Of a stretch of DNA of 64,000 bases, positions 1 to 10,440 are shown piece by piece. Source of the DNA: Ilyonectria destructans (Eukaryota > Ascomycota > Sordariomycetes > Hypocreales > Nectriaceae); contig JAHEWK010000030.1 of the NCBI GenBank assembly GCA_020740775.1, forward strand, positions 248,001-312,000, in the 5' to 3' direction. The notes under the pieces are model-generated. The model was not told the DNA's origin and did no database searches. It saw only the letters and a program-made list of their open reading frames with translations. Both the position numbers and the translations under genes were made by a program. Position 1 is the first letter of the stretch. Each line of letters starts with the position of its first letter.

Positions 1-2620
1 GATGCTTTTATTACTCAAACTTTTGCTGCGACTATCTTGATGTTTTTTTCTTTTTTCTTTTTCGGCGATGCCTTTATCGCTAACGCCTCTTTTTTTTTTG
101 GGCAGATTTTCTTGCTCCTATCGTAAGCTGCTGACTGTGACTAGCTCGTATGAGATTCGACTACGGCACCACTGGCGCGTCCACCAATCGTGTCTCCTCA
201 GCAATAGGTTTGTTTCCCTTTTGCCTCAAAATTAAAGAGAAAGATGAAATTATCAACTCGAATTAGAACTAGAATATCATAAACGCGGTCAAGTCCTATG
301 ACATTTCGGTTTGTTGTTGTAAGATCGCCCTCAACGGCGAAAAGATGGATGGCTAGCCGTCGACGACGATGATCTCATCTACTCATCCGCTTCAACACCG
401 CTGCCAATTTAAGTACGTCAATTGCTTTTCGTTCCTCCACTGATGATATTTCCGTGGGCTCTTAGATATCCCTCTCCTCTCTCTTGTTTGGTCAGACTAA
501 CTGAACCTACTCTCAGACAGAAAGCGTTGTTGGCGGCTGTATGCGTAGCACCCGGATAGTCTCGACCTACGTAGTCGAAATGGATAACCCACATATGTAC
601 CACCTTAGGTTGACCTTGAGGTGCACATCCTATCCCAACTCTAGTGTCTATCCCTGCCCTTAGCACGTCGCTTGGTATGGTATGCAACCGCCGCATTGTC
701 AGAACTCGAACCGTGTAAGAAAGACACATGAACCAGAATCAAGACGAACTCGACGTTCAGAGCATAGACACGTGATTGGAACGGCGAATAAAGTTCCGTC
801 ACCTCATCACAACATCATTTCGGTGATTCAAAAGGCTTAAGTGAATCGTGCGCTGGGTGCTAGCTGGACGTAGCTCGGACATGCCATGCATGTGCCCCCT
901 GCTTCAAGATGAGGTACAGTGTCACATTTCGGGGTCATCCTGAGACGTATGATAACCTCATTTCCGGTCATATCCTAGACAACGCGACTTTCCTTTCTTC
1001 CTCAGACCACATCGCCGGCCCTGTGACCACGATCCCGGGACCCGGGACCCACAGGGCCCCGGCCCCTGTGCGCGGCGACGGACTGCCGCCTCCGGCAGCA
1101 GCCGTCTTCATCATGTATAAAAGACGGGCTCTAGGCCCGTCCCTTAGATAGAAATCAAGAGCTTTCATCATCATCAGTGTGATCCTATCCATTCAGTGTC
1201 ACATACAGTCGACCAAGCATAAGTCTAAGCTCATTTTTCAGAATTCATGACTGAGCCGTGACCTCGACGATGTCCGTACAAATGGTTTATTATCTGCTAA
1301 AAATGAAAATAAAGTGATTGCGAACCTGAGTCGTAGTGTATTTGCACTCGCTCAAAGGACTATGCGGAGCGTGCTATGGGATAATGTGAACCTGCTGTTG
1401 GTCTTGCTATCCTGCAGGCATCTGTCTGGACGGCCAGACATCGGCTTTCGGGCACTTCTTGCATCGTGTTGCGTCTTTCATGACCCATCTCCCCTCATCG
1501 CTTTGGTATTCCGCGGACGCCTAGACGGCAATGAGTCGGACCGCTCACTCAGCCAAGACGCACAAAGACAACTGACGTAGCGTTGGATCAGGCTACGACG
1601 AATTTCCATTCTCCTAGTGCTTTCCCTTTTGGCTCTCAAAATGTGTGTGTTTGATCTAAACCATTCGTATGCTTCTTTCATATTCAATCACTCTCCAGGT
1701 CTGCTTCGAAACGCTTCCCTCGACAAAACTTGTTTAGGAGACGCTCCAGTCTTTGTTTCCCGCGATGTTCGGCTCTGACCTACTCCGAAAGCTAGTTTGA
1801 GACGTTGCCGCTCGTTGTTTCACCAGTCACGAAGCATCTTCCCTCCTACATCTAACTTCCCTAGCTGCTAATGTTAATGATTTGGCCAGCCACACATACA
1901 GGCGAGTTGAAAGATGCGGTTTACGCTCTCTTTCTGTCAAACTGTAGCTTTTGCTGCCTCGGTTGGTCTCCTGCTTTGACTCAGCCACAATTTTACGGTC
2001 CGTAGCTGGTGGAATGTTGGCGGCCTGACTATGCCTTGCCTTGCCCTGAGCGAAAATCATCTGTAGGATAGATTAGGGGCTGGTGGAGCAACAATATGCT
2101 TGTGCGGGGAGAGAGGAGCGAGGAGGGGGTGGGGGGAACGAGAAACAAATCAGGCGGCTTGCTTCAACCACTGCTAGAGAACTGGTGCGCATGCCCCTAT
2201 GAAACTAAACGAGATTTGTCGTTTCCCTTGTCTTTTTTTCTAGTCATGAGCACAGGTAGCTTCCTCTTTTTTCGACCATCATCGCTTAGTTAGAGCGTAC
2301 GAAATGGGCGCCGTTATCCACCCACTTACAGCCGTCAAAGCCAGTCGAATCAACAGAAATGAGTGCTAGCCCCGTTTTGGGAAAGAGTAACATCGATATG
2401 GAGAGGAAGCTGGATGTGTTCATGACTGTACATGTGTCACTGTTATATTGTTATGATCCGTATTGGCTTGTCACAGTCCAAAGTTTGACATTCACCAGGT
2501 CCATGACTGTACGGCATGTACGTTAGAAACAGAACACAATCCCAGTCGGCCCCAAATTAGTCCAGTCTCAACAAGTACACTGGATACCGCGCGAGGGACA
2601 CTTTTCTGTCTCTGTCAAAA
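1..2620. other. no gene recognised; AT-rich intergenic/degraded DNA
   Basis: Only short open frames occur here on either strand, and none shows a recognisable domain or a credible exon-intron pattern. A GC-rich patch near 1,015-1,140 is followed by TATAAAAG and could be a promoter or a degraded LTR, but no flanking duplication was found. The stretch is probably decayed repeat DNA upstream of the ATPase relic. Confidence 0.5.
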
Positions 2621-2754
2621 TGTGAGGGTTGTAGAGAGTCAAATTGGCTTTGACCACTACCTAAGTCAAGAGGACGAAGGTCCCAGTTATATACACGACA
2701 ACAGTGCCCAAGTGGGTCGGGACGCCTCCTCGGCTGGGGCGGAATATCGTTTGA
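2621..2754 (+). repeat. 134-bp dispersed repeat, copy 1
   Basis: This segment begins TGTGAGGGTTGTAGAG and ends near ATATCGTTTGA. It is about 90% identical by eye to 21,723-21,856. Here its right edge abuts the Cys-rich start of the copper ATPase relic; at the other site it abuts a LINE reverse transcriptase fragment. The copies share the same 134-bp length and ends, so it is a real dispersed unit, but its class is unknown. Confidence 0.75.
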
Positions 2755-3362
2755 CACGAAGGACAAGGGCCCAGTCAAAGAAGCTCCAACAAAGAGTAAC
2801 TGCCCCGGTTCTTGCTGCTCTGACAACAAGCCTGTCAAGGCTCCATCCGTCAAGGACAATTGTGCCAAGTCGTGGTGCTCCCCCGACAAGCCTACCAAGC
2901 CGCCTGTCGCCGACACTGGACGCCTTGACTCTTGCTGCTCCGAGACTGAGCGTTTCAAAGAATCCCCTCCCAAGGTCGGCTGCCCCGGATCATGTTGCCC
3001 CGGGGACAAGCGTGTCAACAACAATGATACCAAGAGCATCTCTGCAGACTCATGCTATTCGAAGGTCAAGCCCGTTGTTGAACCTTCACCTAGTGGATGT
3101 GCAGGATCTTGTTGCGGAACAGCCAAGATTGCGGTTGTCAAAGAGACCCTCGATGCCGCTTGCGCTAGTTCTTGCTGCAAGCCACCTAAGCAGGATATCG
3201 TCAAGGCTCCGAAGACTAGTTGTGCGGAGTCTTGCTGCTCGGAAAAGCGACCGGTCAGCTCTCAGGGCTCTTGCGCCGATGCCTGCTGCTCCTCTGCTGC
3301 GCCTGATCACGGGTTGGAGGTTGAGAAGGCCCCGATTCAGGCTATCACCGCCATAGAGAACC

Positions 3363-3529
3363 TGTGAGGGAACGATCATGTGACTTTCATACTTTATGAA
3401 TAGCCTCACTTTATGAAATTGTGTAAATAGCTTAAGTCAGAGCTTTCCTTAGGAATCTCTTTCTCTCCTTGTAAACAATCATTTTGCCCAAGTCGCACTC
3501 GACCTCGTTCGTGCTCTTGTCCCGTCACA
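3363..3529 (-). mobile_element. solo LTR-like element (167 bp), TSD GAACC
   Basis: The element has TGTGAGGG...CGTCACA ends (the TG...CA signature of LTRs) and is flanked by perfect 5-bp direct repeats GAACC. It lies inside coding sequence of the copper ATPase relic. It is the reverse complement of the element at 3,912-4,077; orientation is assigned relative to that copy. Confidence 0.85.
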
Positions 3530-3911
3530 GAACCAGGGTACCGGTGAGGAGCATGTTGTTCTCAGCATTTCCGGCATGACTTGTACTGGCTGCGAGACAA
3601 AGCTCAATCGAACTCTCGCTACAGTTCCCGCTGTCAAAAACCTGAAGACGAGCTTGGTTCTCTCACGAGCTGAGTTCAATATCGACCTTCGCCTCGGCTC
3701 GGTGGAAGAAGTCGTGAAACATCTGGAGCGAACGACCGAATTCAAGTGCGAAAGAGTTCAGAACCAGGGATCTAGCCTGGATCTTATCGTCCCCGATGAG
3801 CCCTTGAAATTCAAGAGTCAGACATGGCCGGAAGGTGTCATTGATATGGCGCTTGTGGACAAGCAGACCGTACGAGTTGCGTTTGATTCGAAGATTGTGG
3901 GAGCCCGAGAC

Positions 3912-4077
3912 TGTGACGGGACAAGAGCACGAACGAGGTCAAGTGCGACTTGGGCAAAATGATTGTTTACGAGGAGAGAAAGAGATTCCTAAGGAAAGCT
4001 CTGACTTAAGCTATACACAATATTCATAAAGTGGGACTATTCATAAAGTATGAAAGTCACATGATCGTTCCCTCACA
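3912..4077 (+). mobile_element. solo LTR-like element (166 bp), TSD GAGAC
   Basis: Same family as 3,363-3,529 but inverted, with TGTGACGGG...CCCTCACA ends and perfect 5-bp flanks GAGAC. Each copy has its own target duplication and they face opposite ways, so these are two independent insertions and not the two LTRs of one element. Confidence 0.85.
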
Positions 4078-4515
4078 GAGACCTCGCCGAGAAGATCTGG
4101 GGTCCGCCAATTGAACTTGCTCCGCCTCGTGGTGATCCTTCGCTGGAGGCTGGGAGCAAGCATGTCCGTCATGTTGGATACATGACGCTTCTCTCCGTTG
4201 TCTTGACGATTCCTGTTCTTGTCATGGCATGGGCTCCTCTTCCCGAGCGGGAGTTGGCCTATTCCTCGGCTTCACTCGCGTTGGCAACCATCGTTCAATT
4301 TGTTATCGCAGGACCTTTCTACCCTAAGGCTCTGAAGGCGCTTGTTTTCTCCAGAGTTATCGAGATGGACCTCTTGATCGTCTTGAGCACTAGTGCTGCG
4401 TACATCTTCTCTGTGGTCTCTTTTGGGTACTTCGTCGCAGGGAAACCCCTTCCGACTGGACAATTCTTCGAAACGAGCACTCTCTTGGTCACTCTGATCA
4501 TGGTTGGCCGATAGT

Positions 4516-5284
4516 TGCTGAAAAATACAGGGGATGAAGGACCGCATACTGAGAAAGCAAACAAGCTGAATGAAAACTATTCACACTGTTGGTAACTTTA
4601 CGTAACTGTACACTCAAGAGCTGGCTGTGCAAGACGGGAGCGCAAAGGGGGGTTCTTTGGTGGTCGACATGTAGAAATGTCGAGTCTGGAGTGGCTGGAG
4701 AGAAAGGAAGCAAAAACAGATGGAGAGCGAGCTGAGAGAAGATGGTGACGAGCAGGATGCACCTGCTGCCGTTGCGTCATGCTTGCTCACGTGCGGGATA
4801 GCAATTGCCTGAGGCAAATCGGCATGTGGACGTAGTGGAGCTCAGTCTTCCTCAGCGAAGCCAAAACATCATCTTTGGCTACGTGAGCGAGATGAGGGTC
4901 GTATTGAACTCGGAGCCGGGCCCAAGATCTTTGCCTCCAAAGATGTGACCATTCAGCCCGCCCAGCATGATTTTGGGAATGCGAACGCAGAGGCTCTCTT
5001 GGCTCGCCAATCGAGATATAGAGAAGAAATCATCTAATAATCTCATTCAGTCAATCTGCAAAACAATGAAGTCTGCCCTTCGCACTGTAGGTTCCCTCTG
5101 AGCACAATAGATACAGAGCTCTTCAAGGATCCTAGAAATCCACGCAAGGCAGGATGGCATCGAAGGAGGCAGCCTTATGACCATGAGGTGGAGTTATCAT
5201 GAATCAAACTCCCCAAAACCGCAATCTCGTACATCCACCAAAAAGGCGCTGCCTACCAAATCTTCATCGGTAATCCACGCACCC
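4516..5284. other. no gene recognised
   Basis: Degraded sequence follows the broken ATPase frame. No exon could be matched to the missing part of the pump in the three forward frames. The last ~240 bp would serve as 3' flank of the convergent MYND gene. Confidence 0.5.
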
Positions 5285-6622
5285 TCAAAATTCGATACCA
5301 AAAGATGAATCGGAGTCCTCCGATTCTCCATCCTCTGCCGTGGCCCTCGCCCAACTTTCCCGATTCTCCCGTGTATGCCGCTCAGACGGCCGCTCAGACG
5401 AGGGGCCCAAGTACGAGGCGTTCTCGACGGCGTAATCGAGGTATCCCCAGATCCGGTTCACGCTCACATCCGCCAGCATCTCCTCGGCCGTCCGACACGA
5501 GTCGGGCCCCATCCTTTTTGCCTCGGCCTTCATCATGTCTCCAATCTCGTCCTCCGAGTCCCGCGCCCCGCATGCACGAGCGTCGTTTAGCATGTCCAGT
5601 ACGCCTTCCGTCTCCCAAAATGCGGCGTACGAGTTCTGCATGGCGAGGGCCATTTCTTCCCAGGAGCCGTGTGAGTAGGATTCGGGTTTCTCGGCGAGTG
5701 CTTCGTCTGGCTCGAAGAGGCAGAACATGAAGTTTTGGTTGGCTTCGCGCAGGGTCGCGCCGAGCAGGCGGACCTGGCTCAGAAGCTTCATCTCTGTTTT
5801 GGGAAGGGACTCGAGTGATTCTTTTTGGAGCTTGGCGGAGAGGGGACTACGGACCACGGCTTGCTCGATCAACTCCCCAAGGTCGAAGGGGAGGCGGCGT
5901 AAGGCGAGGATGTTACGGGTGATCTTGAGGTTGCGGATGTCAACAAGTAGCTTCAGCTTCAGCAGCAGAACAGCAACAACGTGATTCAAGGTCGGATGTT
6001 TGCCGAAGAAATCTGGATCTTCAAAGACATCAGCCCCGCGGATGTTGAGGTGAGGCAAGGTCATGTCGCCCCAGTCGTACTCGCCGTCTGGGTCACACGT
6101 CGCCCACCACTTGATGAAATCATAGCACTCCTGGTCAAGATCCAATCGCAGCATTATGGCCGGCACGATGTCCCGCACACCCAAGTTGTCGCTCCGGCAC
6201 AGCCTCAGCATATCTTGCATGTGCTCGAGGGCCTCGTGGACGCTGTCCAACGTGCCTAGCAGAAGCAGATGTTGCCCTGCTAGATCGTACCGCGCGCGCA
6301 TGTACTCGCGCGTGTTGAGGAGGCCCCAGAAGTGGCCGGCCTCGGTCTCAAAGGCGTTGGCTGGCGTCATGAAGTCTGGCGTGGCGTTGCGAACGCCGTC
6401 GTCTTCTTTAGCGAGCTCAGCGCGCGCTTTCTTCACCTTGTTGCAGGCAGATTTGTGCTGGGGACGATGAGCGACCTGGTGTTCGCGGCTGCAGTAGCGA
6501 ACAGCGCGACAGCCGCTGCATCGAAGGAGTTGAGGGCCTGTTGCCGAGCATTGGGGGCAGCGATGAAGCAGTGGCCCAACTGGGCCCTTGTATGTGCTTG
6601 CGCTAGTCGAGACGCTGGCCAT
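5285..6622 (-). CDS. MYND-type zinc finger protein
   Basis: Single-exon reading frame of 445 aa. The start chosen is the ATG at 6,622 (MASVSTSAS); the open frame continues upstream, but from non-ATG codons. Residues ~20-60 form a MYND finger: CPQCSATGPQLLRCSGC, then AVRYCSREHQVAHRPQHKSAC, supplying the expected Cys pairs and the His/Cys pair. The rest is a mostly helical region without a recognised domain and an acidic, Ser-rich C-terminus. MYND fingers usually mediate protein-protein contacts; no SET domain is visible, so this is not an obvious SMYD methyltransferase. Fungi carry many lineage-specific MYND proteins of about this length with unknown roles. The frame is intact although both sides are repeat debris. 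Confidence 0.8.
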   Translation of the reverse strand: MASVSTSASTYKGPVGPLLHRCPQCSATGPQLLRCSGCRAVRYCSREHQVAHRPQHKSACNKVKKARAELAKEDDGVRNATPDFMTPANAFETEAGHFWGLLNTREYMRARYDLAGQHLLLLGTLDSVHEALEHMQDMLRLCRSDNLGVRDIVPAIMLRLDLDQECYDFIKWWATCDPDGEYDWGDMTLPHLNIRGADVFEDPDFFGKHPTLNHVVAVLLLKLKLLVDIRNLKITRNILALRRLPFDLGELIEQAVVRSPLSAKLQKESLESLPKTEMKLLSQVRLLGATLREANQNFMFCLFEPDEALAEKPESYSHGSWEEMALAMQNSYAAFWETEGVLDMLNDARACGARDSEDEIGDMMKAEAKRMGPDSCRTAEEMLADVSVNRIWGYLDYAVENASYLGPSSERPSERHTRENRESWARATAEDGESEDSDSSFGIEF

Positions 6623-6818
6623 GTTGCCTGCTGTAGGTTTCCTGATGAAGTTCTGAGGCGTCACCGCGGTGTAGAGCACGATGTGAGTATATATGTAGTA
6701 AGGCGAAGGGTTCAATGCAAGGGAGATGGATTTAATAGCACATGAAAACAGGGAGGAGAACCTGGACAAGGTTTGGTGTTTAATCACGGGAGTCACGTGC
6801 GTCACGTACCCACACGCA

Positions 6819-6904
6819 TTACCTCAGCAAGCTCAGGCCAGTGGCTCGTGCCTACGGCAGCGGAGCACGCTACTCACGTGCGCTCCTCGAGCAAATGGCC
6901 TGAG
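6819..6904. repeat. ~86-bp inverted repeat, left arm
   Basis: Nearly perfect reverse complement of 7,406-7,493, about 500 bp away. The arm is bordered by the modules TTACCTCAGCAAGCTCAGG and CTCGAGCAAATGGCCTGAG, which recur in the palindromes downstream. Confidence 0.85.
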
Positions 6905-7405
6905 GATTCTGTCCAGATTTTTGGGCGCGTGCGGAGTTTTTTTCCACCAAATAGACTCCATCTTAAAACTCATTTTCAACCACAACCACAGGGCGTCCAG
7001 TAAATTGAAGAACGTCATTCGATTCATCTGCTTTTATTCTATAATTGATTGAATTTTGGGCCATGTGAGCCCAAGTTACGCGTTGTGAAAGTACGCGGTT
7101 TAACCAGGCTGTCTCTACATCCCACCGAACTCGTCCAGATTGTAAGTACACAGCTAGTAATGGATGAGGATTTCGATGTGGTCAAGTCCATGACCCATCA
7201 GCGTTTTCCACAGGCCACACGATAAAATAGGAGGAAAAACTTAATTTGTAGATAGAACATGCGTTGATGCACAATTGATTGAATTTTAAGATACTTGCGA
7301 CGTGTTTTGATGCGGTTATTGATGGATACGTAAGAACGTAGTCTCCAGAATCACGAAAATAAGGTACAAAGTTTCCGCAGAGCAGTGGGCGTATTGGACA
7401 TGGCA

Positions 7406-7493
7406 CTCAGGCCATTTGCTCGAGGAGCGCACGTGAGTAGCGTGCTCCGCTGCCGTAGGCACGAGCCACAATGGCCTGAGCTTGCTGAGGTAA
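7406..7493. repeat. ~86-bp inverted repeat, right arm
   Basis: Partner of 6,819-6,904. The two arms differ by only a few bases. The spacer holds no recognisable gene. Confidence 0.85.
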
Positions 7494-7524
7494 CACACGC
7501 ATTACCTCAGCATGCTCAGGCCAT
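7471..7524. repeat. 23-bp-arm palindrome with 8-nt loop
   Basis: Arms at 7,471-7,493 and 7,502-7,524 pair with one mismatch around the loop CACACGCA. The arm is the same module that ends the 86-bp inverted repeat. Confidence 0.85.
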
Positions 7525-7577
7525 TTCCAAGAGTAGTTTAGCGTCATTGGGATTTGGTCACGTTATTTGTGGGACTC

Positions 7578-7725
7578 CTCGAGCAATTACCTCAGCAAGC
7601 TCAGGCCCGAGCGTCCGGCGCCAATGCGCGCTAGTCCTAATCGGTACCTTTGCGCGAGGTACCGATTAGGACTAGCGCGCATTGGCGCCGGACGCTCGGG
7701 CCTGAGCTTGCTGAGGTAACTCGAG
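7578..7725. repeat. large near-perfect palindrome (68-bp arms, 9-nt loop)
   Basis: Left arm 7,578-7,648 and right arm 7,658-7,725 are exact reverse complements except for an extra CAA in the left arm; the loop is TTTGCGCGA. Both outer ends begin with a CTCGAG site and carry the module seen in the inverted repeats upstream. As single-stranded DNA or RNA this would fold into a hairpin of almost 70 bp. Foldback elements and recombination-derived palindromes look like this; no transposase is linked to it. Confidence 0.9.
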
Positions 7726-7853
7726 CAAATGGCCTGAGTGCCTTGAAATTTCCATCTCAGGCAGCCAAACCGATCGCAAACTCAATCAACATGAGGAAAA
7801 GGCCAACCTGTTCTTCCTTTGTCCATATCCTTTTGAAGAAAGAAGTAGCCCAG

Positions 7854-8324
7854 TCACCATACGCAGAGTTGATTAAATTGTGATGGCCAGAATCGATCCT
7901 CTTCTTCTGAAGGTTTCTGCTTGTCAAGTCGATAGACTTCAGTGAGGAAGCGAAAGTCATCCGGGCGTTCTGTGATTGTCATCGTGCGCGTCGGCTTGTC
8001 TGGCTGGTTGCACATGACTTGAAGTGGCGGGTTGTGTTTATGTCGCTGGTCTGACGGCTTGGTCTGGTTTTCTTGATCTTCTGCCTTCTTGCCGTGTTCT
8101 TTTGCCTCTTTTCTCCTTCGCTTGAGGAGGAGGGTCAGGTTGGATCGTCGATTGATGCTGCTGCTGTTGGTAGTGCTGTGTTGCTGCGTTTGGATACTCG
8201 GCCAGGACGACCCGAAAGTACTCTCGGGGCATTCTTCTTCATCTTCAACGGCGCATGACTTTCCCTGCTTGACGGGAGAAGAAACCGAAGGAGCGGCCAT
8301 GGCGGACCTGGGATCAACCGCCAT
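7854..8324 (-). CDS. hypothetical protein (weak)
   Basis: A 156-aa frame from the ATG at 8,324 (MAVDPRSAM). It has a Ser/Gln/Asn-rich middle, a strongly basic block LLLKRRRKEAKEHGKKAEDQ that could act as a nuclear signal, and a C-terminal part ending in NQLCVW. I do not recognise it. The other strand also holds open frames over this stretch, so it may be a relic or a chance frame next to the palindrome cluster. Confidence 0.25.
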   Translation of the reverse strand: MAVDPRSAMAAPSVSSPVKQGKSCAVEDEEECPESTFGSSWPSIQTQQHSTTNSSSINRRSNLTLLLKRRRKEAKEHGKKAEDQENQTKPSDQRHKHNPPLQVMCNQPDKPTRTMTITERPDDFRFLTEVYRLDKQKPSEEEDRFWPSQFNQLCVW

Positions 8325-8384
8325 GATGAGGCGAGTCGCGGTGGTAAGCGTAAATAGTTGACTCGGGAAAACTACTTCTTCCAA

Positions 8385-9322
8385 TATGGGATAGAATCCA
8401 AAATTTTATCCAACTCGGGAATAGCATCTCGCGACGTGATGGTATCTGAGTTCAGTCACACCAAGAGCGAAAGGGTGTGGCGTGTGCTGAGGATACTGGT
8501 CATCTTTACAGATTATAGTGATTAAAATACTACGTCACCCCATGCACATTGGAGCGGCGATGGGGCGCATGGGGTAGCCTCAGCCGAAGGCTGTGTGTCC
8601 GCGGGCCGGAAGCTATTACTACTACTGCATTATGTCAAATATTAGGGTGAATCAAAGTTGTGTATTGTGTCCCCCTATATCTTGAGGTTTCAGAGCAAGC
8701 TTTATATACCCTGTCCCTTCTGTATAGAATCAGCTAGAAGCTGATTGCTAAGCCTTGTGGCAATAGGTGGCAATAGGTGGCAACTTTCGCCACTGACATA
8801 TCTGACACAAGTCTATGGAAGCCGAAAGTATCGCCCTCGGCTTCTTGACCATAAGTTCAAGCATTCACTCTCACATGTTAAACCAAAAATGTCAGCCAAA
8901 AGTAAAATCTCACTAGTACCCTATAGTCCTATCCTACTCACCCAATACCCGGGAGCCCATAGACTCGCGGTACCCGCGAATTCAAAATTCCACCCCGTGA
9001 GTGTACGGACTCCATTCCCCTTACAAGCGCCATCAATAGCAATGACTACGCAGTCTAGGTGTGGTATTCGGCAATTGCAGGTTTAGTAAGGATTATTATT
9101 GTCACATGCCACGTAGGTCTAGGTCTCAGGGTAATCATCAACTTCCACTTTATCTTGGTACTCCTAATGCGGGGGCTTGAAGACATCAGCTGGCACATTC
9201 GCTGCAAGGCTGCCTTAGTGCCTGATTTGAAAACCAGGCCCAGCATTCCAGCATGAACATCAAGTCTCGAATCCCACGGATCTAGCTTCAATTGCCACGA
9301 ATCCTCGCTCATAGAGCTCGTC
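8385..9322. other. no gene recognised
   Basis: Contains a short tandem GTGGCAATAG repeat near 8,757-8,780 and LTR-like sequence (TATATA box, CT-rich tract) around 8,600-8,760, but no flanking duplication or PBS could be identified. Confidence 0.4.
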
Positions 9323-9559
9323 ATGAGTACGTGCGCCGAGTTGCCAGAATTTTCCGCCTCCATACACCCCATCGCCGAGGAATGCCAGGATTCGGACCCG
9401 TGCGGGAACGGCGGGGACAATGCGGATGATGAAGGGGAGGAGAATGCGGAGAGTGACAACGATAGCGACAGCAACGGAGCTGCGTCTCGCCTCATGGGCG
9501 TGGGAGCCGCCGCTGCTATAGTTGTAGGCAGCCTTGTTGTCGCCGCTCTGCAACTTTAG
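9323..9559 (+). CDS. C-terminal fragment of a GPI-anchored-like protein
   Basis: The 78-aa frame has a Cys-containing N-terminal part (STCAELPEF, EECQDSDPCGNGG), a low-complexity Asp/Glu/Asn/Ser tract, then NGAAS followed by a hydrophobic tail (GVGAAAAIVVGSLVVAALQL) ending at the stop. That is the layout of a GPI-attachment signal at the end of a fungal cell-surface protein. The same frame is open upstream to about 9,280 (FNCHESS), so this is probably the last exon of a larger gene. No signal peptide or upstream exon could be identified. It may be a relic. Confidence 0.35.
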   Translation: MSTCAELPEFSASIHPIAEECQDSDPCGNGGDNADDEGEENAESDNDSDSNGAASRLMGVGAAAAIVVGSLVVAALQL

Positions 9560-10070
9560 ACCTATCTTAACTGATTTGTCGAGATCCTTTTGATGTTCGC
9601 AGGAGCAAACGTGGAGCAGAAGTGCAATCGTCGCCCAGCTGAGGTTGCCGAGGCCCGGGAGTGGGGGATGGAAAGCCTTGGGGTGTTGAGAATATAACAA
9701 TATTAGACCATTATCAACGCATAAATATATCTCAGAAAGCCACCTCTAGGATCTGAATATCCAGGGCCCCAGGTACAGGTGGAAAATCAGGAGTGTCGAA
9801 GGCGAGCATTACGCTTAGAGTTAATAAGTATCAAACCCCTCAGTTGACAATACCAACACTCTTATTAACATGACCGACGAGGTTGAGGTAAACCCGGTCG
9901 TCATTGTGCCCTGTCACTGCATCGCCCACTGTCTCTTCGGCCGCTTCAAGTTCGCTAATCTCGACTACAGCTGTTGCCTTGGCCGTCTTCTCCCACTCTG
10001 AAGTCAGCAATATCGGCATGACAAAGTCCCAGGTCACCAAAAAGTACGGCAAGGACAATTTCAAGGACTC
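9560..10070. other. no gene recognised
   Basis: Short overlapping frames on both strands, none with a domain. May hold further debris of the fragment that follows. Confidence 0.4.
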
Positions 10071-10255
10071 TCAGGCGGACTGCAATAGCATGTTTGGGGG
10101 TAGTTGAAACCAGACATCGTAGGCATCGACGATCAGAACCAAGTCATCATCGTCTAATTTGTCCCCTTTGTTGGCGTCTGGAAGTGTAACTCGATCCAAG
10201 TAATCCAAAGTGCCGGAAATCTTCGCCAAATATGGGCGCCAGAACCCGCCCTCAG
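10071..10255 (-). pseudogene. fragment of a conserved fungal protein with a putative glycosyltransferase-like core
   Basis: A minus-strand stretch reads GFWRPYLAKISGTLDYLD and, further on, DDDDLVLIVDAYDVWFQLPP. The second block, with its LVLIVDAYDVWFQLP signature, resembles the nucleotide-sugar/metal-binding region of a widespread uncharacterised fungal family related to PLOD-type glycosyltransferases (from memory, not searched). The match is broken soon after LPPNMLLQ and just upstream near 10,255, so about 60 aa remain of a much longer protein. Confidence 0.5.
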
Positions 10256-10383
10256 TTCTGCGTAAACACTTGTCGAATCTGCGGGACGGCGACAAGATAG
10301 AGTGCCGGGTTTGTGACATGTCGCTCAACCACAAGATGCACCTTCGGAATCATGCCATGCGGGTCCATGGAACTGTATCTTAA
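10250..10383 (+). pseudogene. C2H2 zinc finger fragment
   Basis: On the plus strand a short frame ends with CRVCDMSLNHKMHLRNH then AMRVH: C-x2-C-x12-H-x4-H, a complete C2H2 finger, followed closely by a stop at 10,381-10,383. It adjoins the minus-strand fragment head to head. It is either the end of a degraded C2H2 protein or a terminal exon whose upstream part is missing. Confidence 0.4.
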
Positions 10384-10440
10384 CTTTCGTCTTTACGATC
10401 AATAGAAAGCACCATCTTGTATGATCGGTCTAAATTTGTA

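Larger units (their letters stand above)
2745..4515 (+). pseudogene. truncated copper P1B-type ATPase (CrpA-like), broken by two solo LTRs
   Basis: Three coding blocks in register resemble the N-terminal third of a fungal Cu(I)-exporting P-type ATPase. Block 1 (about 2,745-3,362) is a Lys/Pro linker carrying repeated SCC or CC pairs (SCCSD, SCCSE, SCCPG, SCCGT, SCCKP, ACCSS), the pattern of the metal-binding N-terminus of CrpA-like pumps. Block 2 (3,530-3,911) is a heavy-metal-associated domain with the copper ligand motif GMTCTGC. Block 3 (4,078-4,515) has the first membrane helices. LTRs at 3,363-3,529 and 3,912-4,077 separate the blocks; skipping each with one target-duplication copy makes the frame continuous. 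The frame ends right after LIMVGR, before the TGE, CPC and DKTGT motifs, so the actuator, channel and ATP-binding parts are absent. The start codon is lost near the 134-bp repeat. It cannot encode a pump. Confidence 0.85.

Noticed and set aside
1022..1203. possible solo LTR (TGTGACC...GTGTCACA with TATAAAAG)
   Set aside because: Flanks GGCCC and TACAG do not match, so no target duplication supports it.
2463..3356. 297-aa open frame on the plus strand
   Set aside because: It is the wrong register: the Cys-rich copper-ATPase coding lies in another frame of the same DNA and explains the long opening.
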